From the NCBI GenBank assembly GCA_030068075.1, contig JAINVK010001160.1, positions 1-64,000 of the forward strand: a stretch of 64,000 nucleotides of DNA. The letters are read 5' to 3'. Numbering within the stretch: the first letter of the stretch is position 1; each line of letters opens with the position of its first letter. Made by a program: the position numbers and the translations under genes. Shown here piece after piece: positions 1 to 9,417 of the stretch. This DNA comes from Paguma larvata. Lineage: Eukaryota; Chordata; Mammalia; Carnivora; Viverridae. The notes beneath the pieces were generated by a model, which worked only from the letters and a program-made list of their open reading frames with translations, searched no databases and was not told the DNA's origin.

Positions 1-113
1 GAACCCCATGGTCTCCTTCTGGGCCCACTTGGTGGGGCCTGGGTCCCCTCTCAGCCCACGCTCGGTTCCTGACGTTCGTGTTTCATCATCCCTAAGGGTT
101 CATTCCCTGTTTT
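1..113 (+). repeat. Satellite monomer, 3' end only (window edge)
   Basis: Last about 110 bp of a monomer cut by the window start. It matches 51453-51566 closely, including the unusual variants TTTCATCATCC and GGTTCATTCCC just before the next monomer. This ties the window start to the start of the second copy of the higher-order duplication. Confidence 0.85.
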
Positions 114-543
114 GGTGAGATGTGTTGGTCCCGCGCTGCTCCCACAAGGCCACCTGTCATCTCCCATACCTACCACGAACATGGCCGACACGAGGGAGCT
201 CTGCGCGGAGTCTGCTGCAGAGGCCCTGTGTGGCTGTGGACACCGCCGACCTGCTGCCTGCCGGGGCCGTCGGTATGATGAAAGCTGGCACGCCACACGA
301 CGCAAGCTCCTGGAACAGGGCGCCCTGGGCGCACATGCCTTTTCCTATCACAGCATGGGAAACGTGACCTTCTGAACCCCGACAACGGTCATGACAGCGC
401 CCTGAATCACTGTTTTGTTCTGTGTCCTGCTTGGGATGCGAAGAGGTTACGTTCCGAGGTCTCCGGTCAACGGAGAAGCAGGAGACACCTAGGAGACACC
501 TGAGTTCGTGTTCCGTCATCCCTAAGGGTTCAGTCCCTGTTTT
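114..543 (+). repeat. Truncated satellite monomer (430 bp)
   Basis: Only the first about 385 bp of a monomer are present. After GGAGACACCTAGGAGACACC the sequence jumps to the last about 50 bp of a monomer, so about 1.1 kb including the CA block is missing. The same truncated form with the same junction is at 51567-52000, so the deletion predates the 53-kb duplication. Confidence 0.85.
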
Positions 544-1847
544 GGTGAGATTTGTTGGTGCCGCGCTGCTCCTATAAGGCCAACGTCATCTCTACGTCCC
601 CCACCACGAGCATGGCCGACTCGAGGGATCTCTGCGCTGAAGCTGACACACTGTCCCGGAATCGCTGTGGACACCGCAGACACTTCCGCCTGCGGGGGCC
701 GTTGGAATGATGGAAGCCGCCACACCACACGACGCCAAGCTCCCTGGAACAGGGCGTCCGGGGCGCACCTCCCTGTTCCTATCACAGCCTGGCAAACGTG
801 ATCTTCTGAACCCCGGAAATCGGGGTTCATAATGCCTCATTATGCCGGGGTCCGCCCCCCGCCCAACCGGGGTCCCCGCAGCCAACTGGCAGGCAGGGTG
901 GGCAAAGAACCTAAGGGTGCTGCAGGCCACTTACGTGGCCCTCAGCTTTGACCTGAAACACCTCCCAAGGTGGCCTTTCATTGAACTCGCGGTGGGCTCC
1001 TGGCCCTCAACTTCCTGCTTCACACAGGATGTCGATCCTAATGTTCCCCGTGATGATGCACCCACTGGGAGCCCAGGCTGGCCTGCTCCCTCCAGGTCAG
1101 GTCTGACACCAACGCCCTGAGCCTACCCCTCCCTCGGAGGTCCCTCCAAGGCCGAGGTGGAGGAAGAAGCGAGGGAGAGGGGCATGTGGCCCGGATGGGC
1201 CTCTCCCCGCTCAGGGTCCTCAACTATCAAGTGCAGGAGCTTTCCAAGGCCCCCATTTGGCCATCTCACATACTGTTCCCCTCCTGAGTCCGGGAGCAGT
1301 GAGGGATCTGCTGCCCCAAAAACCACGTGCCCAGGGCTCGTGGGTGGCCCGCACGAGACACCTGTGCGGACACGTCCATCCACACGCTCACACACCACAC
1401 ATGCACACGCAACCCACCACACAGAACACATTTGTGACATATCACACACACATACACCACACACTCGCAACACACCCACACCTCAGGCACACACACCACA
1501 AGCACACACACCACAGGCACACAGGGTTTCTGGACCTTTCTCCTTCATGACCTTTCTGTGCTATTTCGTTGGCCTGGAGCCGCCTCTCCACCCACCGCTA
1601 ATGGCCCTCTCTGCCTTTCAAGACCCTGCTGGTGTCAGTCTCTAGACGACCTCCCTATCACCCCCACAGATCCGAGATGGGCCCGCGTCTACTCCTTCCA
1701 AACTGCCGGGACTGGTCCTCCAGACTCAGGAGTAGAGGAGCCCCATGGTTCCTTCCTGGGCCCACTTGGGGGGCCTGGGTCCCCTCTCAACCCAGCTCGG
1801 TTCCTGACGTTCGTGTTCCTCATCCCTAAGGGTTCAGTCCCTGTTTT
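544..1847 (+). repeat. Satellite monomer with a 218-bp deletion
   Basis: Counterpart of 52001-53532. About 218 bp are missing near 824-835, where the other copy has the GTCCTGACAG-to-GGAGTCCAGC stretch. The junction carries short filler, TTCATAATGCC, which with the following TCATTATGCC forms an imperfect 10-bp direct repeat and an inverted CATAATG/CATTATG. CA block about 1380-1520, long form. The second E-box of the dyad is broken (GGGCTCGTG). Confidence 0.85.
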
Positions 1848-3364
1848 GGTGAGATGTGTTGGTGCCGCTCTGCTCCCACAAGGCCAACGTCACCTCCACG
1901 TCCCCAACGGAGCATGGCGCACTCGAGGTAGCTCTGCGCGGAGGCTGCACTGGCCCGTGTGGCTGTGGACACCGCCGCCTGCCGCCTGCGGGGCCTGTCA
2001 GAAGGATGGACGCTGCCACGCCACACCACGCCAAGCTCCCTGGAACAGGGCGCCCGGGCGCACCTGCTGTTCCTATCACAGCCTGGCAAACGTGACCTTC
2101 TGAACACCGACACCGGTCCTGACAGCGCCCGAATCTCTGTTTTGTTCTGTGTCCTGCTTGGATGCGCAGAGTTACGCTTCTGAGTTCTCTGGTCACAGGA
2201 GAAGCAGGAGACACCTAGCTCCACGGAGACAGAATCCGCTCCACTACCTTCCTGGTCACACTCCAGGCAGGATAGAAAGCCGCAGGCTCGGGCCTAACTG
2301 AGGAGCGACAAAACCCGTTGCTATGGCAGCAATGGAGTCCAGGGCGCCTCAAAAAGCCGGGGCCGCCCCCTCCACCCGAGGCGCCCGAGCCAACTGGCGG
2401 GCAGGGTGGGCAAAGAGCCTAGGGGTGCTGCAGGCCACTTACGTGGCCCTCAGCTTTGACCGAAACACCTCCCAAGGTGGCCTTTCATTGAACCCGCGGT
2501 GGGTCCTGGACCTCAACTTCCTGCTTCTCGCAGGATGTCGATCCTAAATTTCCCAGTGATGATGCACCCCCTGGGAACCCAGGCTGCACGCTACCTCCAG
2601 GTCAGGTCGGACAAACCACCGCAATGAGCCTGACCCCTCCTCTGAGGTCCCAAGAAGGCCGAGGTGGAGGAAGAGGTGAGGGAGAGGGCATGAGGCCCTG
2701 ATGGGCCTCTCCCCGCTCAGGGTCTCAGCTATCAATTTCAGGAGCTTTCCAAGGCCCCCCATTTGGCCATCTACATCCTGTTCCCCTCCTGAGTCGGGGA
2801 GCATTGAGGGATGTGCTGCCCCAAACACCACGTGCCTAGGGCATGTGCGGGTGGCCCGCACGAGTCAACTGTGTGGACACGTTCATCCACACGCTCACAC
2901 ACCACACATGCACACGCAACCCACCACACAGAACACATTTGTGACATACTACACACACATACACCAAACACGCACAACACACCCACACCACAGGCTCACA
3001 GACCAGAGGCACACACACACCGCAGGCACACAGGTTTTCCCGGAAACCTTTCTCCGTCATAACCTTTCTGTGCTATTTCGTTGGCCTGGAGCCGCCTCTC
3101 CCGCACCGCTAATGGCCCTCTGTTGCCTTTCAAGACCCTGCAGGGGTCAGTCTATAGACGACCTCGCTAACATCCCCACCTGATCCAAGCTGGGCCCTCG
3201 ACTACTCCTTCCCAAACTGCCGGGGCTGGTCCTCCAGACTCTAGCCGAGGGAAGGGAGACCACTCCCTTCTGGGCCCATGAGGTGGGGCCTGGGTCCCCT
3301 ATCAGCCCAAGCTCCCTTCCTGACGTTCGTGTTCCGTCATCACTAAGGGTTCAGTCCCTGTTTT
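1848..3364 (+). repeat. Satellite monomer, chimera of two types
   Basis: Its first about 130-150 bp match the monomer at 53533; the rest matches the monomer at 55062. The offset to the second copy changes from about 51.69 to 53.23 kb inside this monomer, so this copy has exactly one monomer fewer. Several single-base losses occur (for example GGCTGCACTGGCCCGTGTGG). CA block about 2880-3032, variant long form with GGCTCACAGACCAG. Confidence 0.8.
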
Positions 3365-4876
3365 GGGGAGTTATGTTGGTGCCGCGCTGCTCCCACAAGG
3401 CCAACGTCACCTCCACGTCCCCACCACGAGCATGGCCGACTCGAGGGAGTTCTGGGCGGAGGCTGTCGAACTGGCCCGTTGTGGCTATGGACACCGCCGT
3501 CACTTCTGCCTCCCGAGGCCGTCGGAAGGATTGACGTCGCCACGCCACACCATGCCAAGCTCCCTGCAACAGGGCGCCCTAGGCGGACATCCGTGTTCCT
3601 ATCACAGCCTGGCAAACGTGACCTTCTGAACTCCGACACCGGTCCTGACAGCGCCGCGAATCACTGTTTTGTTCGGTGTCCTGCTTGGGATGCGCCGAGT
3701 TTACCCCTCTGAGTTCTCTGCTCACAGGAGAAGAAGGAGAACCCACCACCATGGGAGACAGAAACCGCTCCACTACATGACTGATCAAACTCCAGGAAGG
3801 AGAGAAAGCCGCAGGCGCGGGCCTACTGAGGAGCAACAAAAAGTTGCTATGGCAGCAATAGAGTCCAGCCTGCCTCATAAAGCCGGGGCTGCCCCCCGGC
3901 CCCACCCGGGGGCCCCCGAAGCCAACTGGCAGGCAGGCTGGGCAAAGAGCCTAAGGGTGCTGCAAGCCACCTACGTGGCCCTCAGCTTTGACCGAAACAC
4001 CTCCCAAGATGGCCTTTCAGTGAACCCGCGGTGGGTCCTGGCCCTCAACTTCCTGCTTCACGCAGGATGTCGATCCTAAAGTTCCCCGTGATGATGCACC
4101 CACTGGGATCCCAGGCTGCACCCTCCCTCCAGGTCAGGTCGGACACCACCGACCTGAGCCTGTCCCCTCCCTCGGAGATTCCATCAAGGACGAGGCGTAG
4201 GAAGAGGCGGGGGTGAGTCGCATGTGGCCCTGAGGGGCCTCTCACGGCTCAAGGTCTCAACTATCAAGTGCAGGAACTTTCCAAGGCCCCCATTTGGCCA
4301 TCTCACATCCTGTTCCCCTCCTGAGTCCGGGAGCAGTGAGGGATCTGCTGCCCCAAACACCAGCGCACGTGTGGGTGGCCTGCACGAGACACCTGTGCGG
4401 ACACGTCCATCCAGACGCTCACACACCACACATTCACACGCAACCCACCACACAGAACACATTTGTGACATACCAGACACATACACCTCACACGCGCAAC
4501 ACACCCACACCACAGGCTAACACACCAGAAGCACACACACCACAGGCACACAGGTTTTCCGGAATCCGTTCTCCTTCATAACCTTTCAGTGCTATTTCTT
4601 TGGCCTGGAGCCGCCTCTCCACGCACCGCTAAAGCCCTCTTTAGCCTTTCAAGACCCTGCTGGTGTCAGTCTCTAGACGACCTCCCTAACACCCCCACCA
4701 GATCCGAGCTGGGCCCGCGTCTACTGCCGGGACTGGTCGTCCAGACTCGGGCTGAGGGAAGGGAGCCCCATGGTCTCCATCCTGGGCCGAATTGGTGGGG
4801 CCTGGGTCACCTCTCAGCCCAAGCTCGGTTCCTGTCGTTCGTGTTCCGTCATCCATAAGGGTTCAGTCCCTGTTTT
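3365..4876 (+). repeat. Satellite monomer (1,512 bp)
   Basis: Pairs with 56593-58104, which has the same length. By eye about a dozen substitutions and no indels separate them, roughly 99% identity. CA block about 4410-4552. The dyad region is shortened to one CACGTG. A strong minus-strand quadruplex motif (C-runs) lies at 3892-3917. Confidence 0.9.
3892..3917 (-). other. Potential G-quadruplex / GC-box in a satellite monomer
   Basis: On the minus strand this reads as four G-runs of at least three (GGGGG, GGG, GGGG, GGGGGG) separated by loops of 5, 1 and 2 bases. That fits the usual quadruplex pattern. The plus strand holds CCCGCCCC-like Sp1-type boxes in sister units. It is the clearest example of a motif near position 530-560 of most monomers. 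Folding is inferred only. Confidence 0.5.
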
Positions 4877-6413
4877 TGTGAGATGTGTTGGTCCCGCGCT
4901 GCTCCCACAAGGCCCACGTCACCTCCACGTCCCCACAACCAGCATGTCGAACTCGAGGGAGCTATGCACGGAGGCTTCCACACTGGCCCGGTGTGGCTGT
5001 GGACACCGCAGACCCTGCCGCCTGCCGGGGCCATCGGAATGATGGAGGCCGCCACAACACACGACGCCAAGGTCACTGGAACAGGGCGCCCGGGGCGGAC
5101 CTGCCTGTTCCTATCACAGACTGGCAAACGTGACCTTCTGAACCCCGACATCGGTCCTGACAGTGCCCCGAATCTCTGTTTGGTTCTGTGTCCTGCTTGG
5201 GATGCGCAGAGGTTACGCTTCCGAGTTCTCCGGTCACAGGAGAAGAATGAGACGCCTACCACCACGGGAGACAGAAACCGCTCCACTACCTTCTTGGTCA
5301 CACTCCAGGCAGGATAGAATGCCGTAGGATTGGGCCTAACTGTGGAGCAACAAAACCGTTGCTATGTCAGCAATGGAGACAAGCGTGCCTATAAAGCCGG
5401 GCCACCCCCGCCCCACACGGGGGCCCCCGCAGCCAACTGGCAGGCAGGGTGGGCAAAGAGCCTAAGGGTGCTACAGGCCACCTACGTGGCCCTCAGCTAT
5501 GTGCACAATACCTCCCAAGGTGGACTTTCTGTACACCGCGGTGGGTCTTGGCCCTCACCTTCCTGCTTCACGCAGGATAGCGATCCCAATGTTCCCCGTG
5601 ATTATGCACCCACTGGGAGCCCAGACTGGCACGCTCCCTCCACGTCAGGTCGGACACCACCGCCCTAGCCTGCCCACTCCCTCGGAGGTACCACCAAGGC
5701 CGAGGTGGAAGAAGAGGCGGGGGTGAGGGGCATGTGGACCTGAGAAGCCTCTCCGCGCTCAGGATCTCAACTATCAAGTGCAGGAGATTTCTAAGGCCTC
5801 CATTTGGCTATCTCACATCCTGTTCACCTCCTGATTCGGGGGCAGTGAGGAATCTGCTGCCTCCGAATCCATGTGCCAAGGGCATGTGAGGGGGCCGGGG
5901 GAAGGCACGAGACACCTGTGCGGACACGTCCATCTGCACGCTCACACACCACACATGCACACGCAACCCACCACACAGAACACATTTGTGACATACCACA
6001 CACACATACATCACACACGCGCAACACACACACACTACAGGCACACACACCACAAGCACACACACCACAGGCACACAGGTTTTCCGGAATCCTTTCTCCT
6101 TCATAAACTTTCTGTGCTATTTCGTTGGCCTGGAGCCGCCTCTCCACGCACTGCTAATGGCCTTCTCTTGCCATTCAAGACCCTGCTGGTGTCAGTCTCT
6201 AGACGACCTCCCTAACACCCCCACCAGATCCGAGCTGGGCCCACATCTACTCCTTCCCAAACTGCCGGGACCTGTCCTCCAGACACAGGCCGAGGGATGG
6301 GAGCCCAATGGTATTCCTTCCTGGGCCCACTTGGTGGGGACTGGGTCCCTCTCAGCCCAAGCTCTGTTCCTGACGTTCATGTTCCGTCATCCCTAAGGGT
6401 TCCACCCTGTTTT
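4877..6413 (+). repeat. Satellite monomer
   Basis: Pairs with 58105-59637. CA block about 5938-6080, long form. The pre-CA stretch is the GTGAGGGGGCCGGGG variant, in which the E-box dyad is degenerate (CATGTGCCAAGGGCATGTG). Confidence 0.9.
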
Positions 6414-7378
6414 GATGACATGTGTTGGTGCCGCTCTGCTCCCACAAGGCCAACTTCATCTCCACGTCCCCACCACGAGCGTGGCCGACACGAGCGAGCT
6501 CTGCGCGGAAGCTGCCGCACTGGCCCGGTGTTGATGTGGACAACCGCCGTCCCTGTCGCCTGCCGGGGGCCGTCGGTAGGATGGACGTCGATACGCCACA
6601 CCACGCAAGCTCCCTTTAACAGGGCGTCCTGTGCGCACCTGCTTGTTCCTATCACAGCCTGGCAAACGTGACCTTCTGAACCCCGACACCGGTCCTGACA
6701 GCGTCCCCATCACTGTTTTGTTCTGTGTCCTGCTTGGGATGCGGAGAGGTTACGCTTCCGAGCTCTCTGGGCACAGGAGAAGCAGGAGACACCTACCTCC
6801 ACGGGAGACAGAATCCGCTCCACTACATTCCTGGTCACACTCCAGGCAGGATAGAAAGCCGCAGGCTCGGGCCTAACTGAGGAGCACAAAACCTTTGCTA
6901 CGGCAGCAATGGAGCCCAACGTGCCTCAAAAAGCCAGGGCCGACCCCTTCTACTAGGAGGCCCCCGCAACCTACTGGCCGGCAAGGTTGGGCAAAGAGCC
7001 TAGGGGTACTGCAGGCAACTTACGTGGCCCTCAGCTTTGACCGCAACACCTCCCAAGGTGGCCTTCCGAGATGTCCAGTCACAAGGGAAGCAGGAGACAC
7101 CTACCTCCATGGGAGACAGAAACCGCTCCACTACATTCCTGGTCACACTCCAGGCAGAATAGAAAGCCGCAGGCTCGGGCCTAACAAACCCGTTGCTATG
7201 GCTGCAATGAGTCCAGCGTGCCTCAAAAAGCCGAGGCCACCCCGTCCACCCGGAGGCCCCCGCAGCCAACTGGCGGGCAGGGTGGGCAAAGAGGCTATGG
7301 GAGCTGCAGGCCACTTACATGGCCCTCAGCTTTGACCGAGACACCTCGCAAGCTGGCCTTTCATTGAACCCGCGGTGG
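6414..7378 (+). repeat. Satellite monomer, 5' part, with internal duplication, cut by ERV1
   Basis: A monomer 5' part is about 655 bp up to the ERV. Here it is 965 bp because about 310 bp are duplicated in tandem: 6760-7065 is followed by a diverged copy at 7066-7378, each starting near CACAGGAGAAGCAGGAGACACC. The sister unit at 59638-60306 lacks the duplication. Ends in CCCGCGGTGG directly before the LTR. Confidence 0.85.
7375..7378. repeat. ERV1 5' target-site duplication GTGG
   Basis: GTGG directly precedes the LTR start TGTTAG and is repeated at 12275-12278 after the 3' LTR remnant. A 4-bp duplication is typical of gammaretroviral integration. The same four bases flank ERV2 and precede ERV3. 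Confidence 0.75.
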
Positions 7379-7804
7379 TGTTAGGGCAACTCGGGATTCC
7401 AAAAGACTAGGACCAAATAAATTAGGATCACCCCTCAATAGACCAGCCCGGACCATTAATCAGATTCCACTTCTCACCAGACCAGCTGGGACCAATCCTT
7501 AGAGCACCCGTATCCACCCAAATAGACACCTTTTTTCCTGACTTGAAAGCTAGAGACACCTGTTTCCCGCCTTGGAAGGGAACAGGACCCTGACCTCAGC
7601 CAATCGCTACGTGCCACGACCATCACCCTTCCCACTACTCCTTTAAAACTCTTGCACCTTGGGAAACTCTCTCTCTCTCTCGACCCACTGCTGCGTCGGT
7701 GCGGTAGGAGATTGAGCTCGAGATATCTAGATTAAAGACTCTTTGTTCTTGCATCCGACTCGGCTACCTGGTGGTTCTTGGGGTCCCGAATTCTGGGCAT
7801 AACA
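7379..7804 (+). repeat. ERV1 5' LTR (426 bp)
   Basis: Begins TGTTAGGGCAAC and ends GGGCATAACA, the TG...CA ends expected of an LTR. U3 has a 29-bp direct repeat (7523-7579). CCAAT is at 7600-7604, a TTTAAAA TATA-like box at 7642-7648, a CT run near 7668-7680, and ATTAAA as the likely polyadenylation signal at 7731-7736. Length and order fit a short gammaretroviral LTR. Confidence 0.92.
7600..7648 (+). promoter_or_regulatory. ERV1 LTR core promoter (CCAAT, TTTAAAA)
   Basis: CCAAT at 7600-7604 and TTTAAAA at 7642-7648, about 38 bp apart, have the spacing of an RNA polymerase II promoter. Both are kept in all four LTRs. Activity is unknown. Confidence 0.6.
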
Positions 7805-7806
7805 TA

Positions 7807-7825
7807 TGGGGGTATTGTCCGGGAT
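7807..7825 (+). other. ERV1 primer binding site, altered (tRNA-Pro type)
   Basis: Two bases after the LTR, TGGGGGTATTGTCCGGGAT aligns with the tRNA-Pro site TGGGGGCTCGTCCGGGAT that is intact in ERV3. The central CTC has become TATT, so pairing would be impaired. Confidence 0.8.
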
Positions 7826-8000
7826 ACACCAAAACCCCCGAGGGACTCTTACCCGAAGAGCCTGACTGACCATGGTCAATGTCTGTCTGTCGTCTGTCTC
7901 TTCTGTGTGAGCTCATTTTCTGAAGGACCGGCAAAGGACCTAGGCGGACGCGCTGGAGGGTCGCTGGTGGGGAGTGTAGGGAGACGTCCCTCACCCCGTC

Positions 8001-8200
8001 TGGAGATTTCCGCCAAGAGCCTGAAGGGGCTGCTTCCGAGGGAAGCCGTCGGGAGGTTTCCGCCAAAAGCCTGAAGGGGCTGCTTGCGAGGGAAGCCGTC
8101 GGTAAGTTTCCGCCAAGGGCCTGAAGGGCTGCTTGCGAGGGAAGCCGTCGGGCGGTTTCCGCCAAGGGCCTGAAGGGGCTGCTTGTGAGGGAAACCGTCG
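8001..8200 (+). repeat. ERV1 leader 50-bp tandem repeat, 4 copies
   Basis: The unit starts GGTTTCCGCCAAGGGCCTGA and ends GGGAAGCCGTCGG. Copies start near 8003, 8053, 8103 and 8152 (the third is 49 bp). It lies between the primer site and gag, where retroviruses carry packaging or translation signals. ERV2 has three copies and ERV3 five. The role is unknown. Confidence 0.9.
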
Positions 8201-8266
8201 GGATGGTGTCTAGGGGCCCTCTGTTTGTCTGTTTTTGTGTGTGTCATTTTGTGGAGCATTGTGTGG

Positions 8267-9171
8267 CGGGCTCAAGCTAATCCTAAGTTTTTAGAAAAAC
8301 TGGCAGGGCTTCTTGATTTATTAGATTCTGTTCTCTTTACCCATCAGCCCATATGGGATGACTGCCAGCAGCTTTTGCAGGTCCTGTTCACGATTAAGGA
8401 GAGGAAAAGGATCCTCAATGAGGCCTAAAAACTAGTTCCAGGTGCAGACGGGAATCCCACCACCAACTAGGCACAGATAGATAACTCATTCCCCTTAACT
8501 CGGCCCGAGTGGGATTTTAATACGGCAGACAGTAAGGAGAGGCTCCGGGTCTACCGCCAGACTCTAATGGGGTGTCTCCGAATGGCTACTAGAAAGCCAA
8601 CCAATGTGGCCAAGGTGGGGAACATACAACAAAGAAAGGATGAGTCCCTGACAGCCTTTTTGGAATGAATCATGGAGGTGTTCTGTGCCTGTACCCCTAT
8701 GGATCCAGAGGCTCTGGAAAGCAAGGCAGTTGCTATCATGGCCTTTGTAAATCAATCGGCCGCAGACATCAGAAGGAAATGACAGAAAATATACAGACTG
8801 GGAGAAAAAAAAGTCTGTAGGATTTGCTGGTAAGAGCCGAAAAGTATACAATACTGGGAGCCTCCTGAGGATAGGAAGGCTCACACCATGGAGGCTGCCA
8901 GCAGCAAACAGACACGAGACCTGGTCAGAATACTACTAGCTACCATTGCCGATCATCCTGAGGAAGGAGACCGTCGTCTCTGGCAACTGGCTGATGACTC
9001 ACAAGGAGGTAAAGAACCACCAGAGGTGGGGGGAAGCAGAAGCTGCAGAAAGATCAGTGTGCATGCTGCAAGGAGATAGGGCATTGGGCCCAAGAATGTC
9101 CGAGGGGGGTCGCTGGGAAGAAAGGCAAGGCTAATCGAGTAAAAATCTTAGAGCTAGGTGAACTAAGTGAT
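8267..9171 (+). pseudogene. gag: ERV1 gag remnant (capsid and nucleocapsid)
   Basis: Gag forms the retroviral particle core. The capsid part is visible from about 8267, with the gammaretroviral-looking stretches HQPIWDDCQQLLQ and, further on, MDPEALESKAV and VNQSAADIRRK. Nucleocapsid has a single zinc knuckle, C-x2-C-x4-H-x4-C (CACCKEIGHWAQEC, 9058-9099), the gammaretroviral arrangement. No matrix or p12 region is recognised upstream. In-frame stops are at 8426, 8468, 8666, 8780 and 8831, all shared with ERV2 and ERV3. A 1-bp deletion near 9012, shared with ERV3 only, shifts the nucleocapsid frame. Not functional. Confidence 0.88.
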
Positions 9172-9174
9172 TAG
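9172..9174 (+). promoter_or_regulatory. UAG at the gag-pro junction (readthrough type)
   Basis: The zinc-knuckle frame ends in UAG followed by GGG, and the protease continues in the same frame. Gammaretroviruses use UAG readthrough at this point. Downstream GGGGAG (9174-9179) can pair with CTCCCC (9198-9203), and TCGGGG with CCCCGA, suggesting a structured element. Pairing is inferred, not tested. Confidence 0.6.
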
Positions 9175-9417
9175 GGGAGTCGGGGTTCGGACCCTCTCCC
9201 CGAGCCCAGGGTAACTCTTAAAGTGGAGGGGACCCCTGTTGACTTCCTTGTCGACATCGGAGCACAGTATTCAGTCCTCCACATCCCACGAGGAAAGTTA
9301 GCCAGCGAAAAGTCCTGGAGACTCTCAGACAAGGGGGGGCCTCAGATCACCGATGGCAAGGGCCACCCCATCCAGGTCCGAATCACTAAACTGGGGGATG
9401 GACTTAAGACCACGTAA
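9175..9417 (+). pseudogene. pro: ERV1 protease remnant with D-I-G active site
   Basis: Homologous to retroviral aspartic protease: FLVDIGAQYSVL at about residues 25-36 is the active-site strand. The usual D-T/S-G is D-I-G here (9253-9261) and in all three copies, which should abolish catalysis. Downstream LSDKGGPQITDGKG fits the flap region. The frame ends at TAA 9415, shorter than a full protease, before the second catalytic-loop helix is recognisable. Confidence 0.8.

Larger units (their letters stand above)
1..7378 (+). repeat. Macrosatellite block A (about 1.5-kb monomers)
   Basis: Head-to-tail array of GC-rich monomers in one orientation. Consensus map from the GGTGAGATGTGTTGG landmark: position 1, splice-donor-like GGTGAGA; about 530-570, C-rich GC-box/quadruplex motif beside CATAAAGCCGGGGCC; about 655, the GTGG where the ERV sits; about 700, pyrimidine-rich tract ending CACGCAG; about 990, the CACGTG E-box dyad; about 1060-1195, the CA-rich block; about 1440, CCCACTTGGTGGGGCC. 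CpG dinucleotides remain common across units. The block recurs at 51453-60306 at very high identity. I see no cellular gene in it; open frames here follow from GC richness and the stop-free CA block. Confidence 0.95.

Noticed and set aside
1380..1520. Telomere-like or functional minisatellite in the CA region
   Set aside because: No TTAGGG; it is an impure CA microsatellite.
1257..1645. His/Thr-rich open frames over the CA block in nearly every monomer
   Set aside because: A by-product of the (CA)n repeat; open in several frames and on both strands at once.
2323..2547. Candidate host gene starting MAAMES in many monomers
   Set aside because: The frame is short, shifts between monomers through indels, and has no recognised domain or codon-level conservation by eye.
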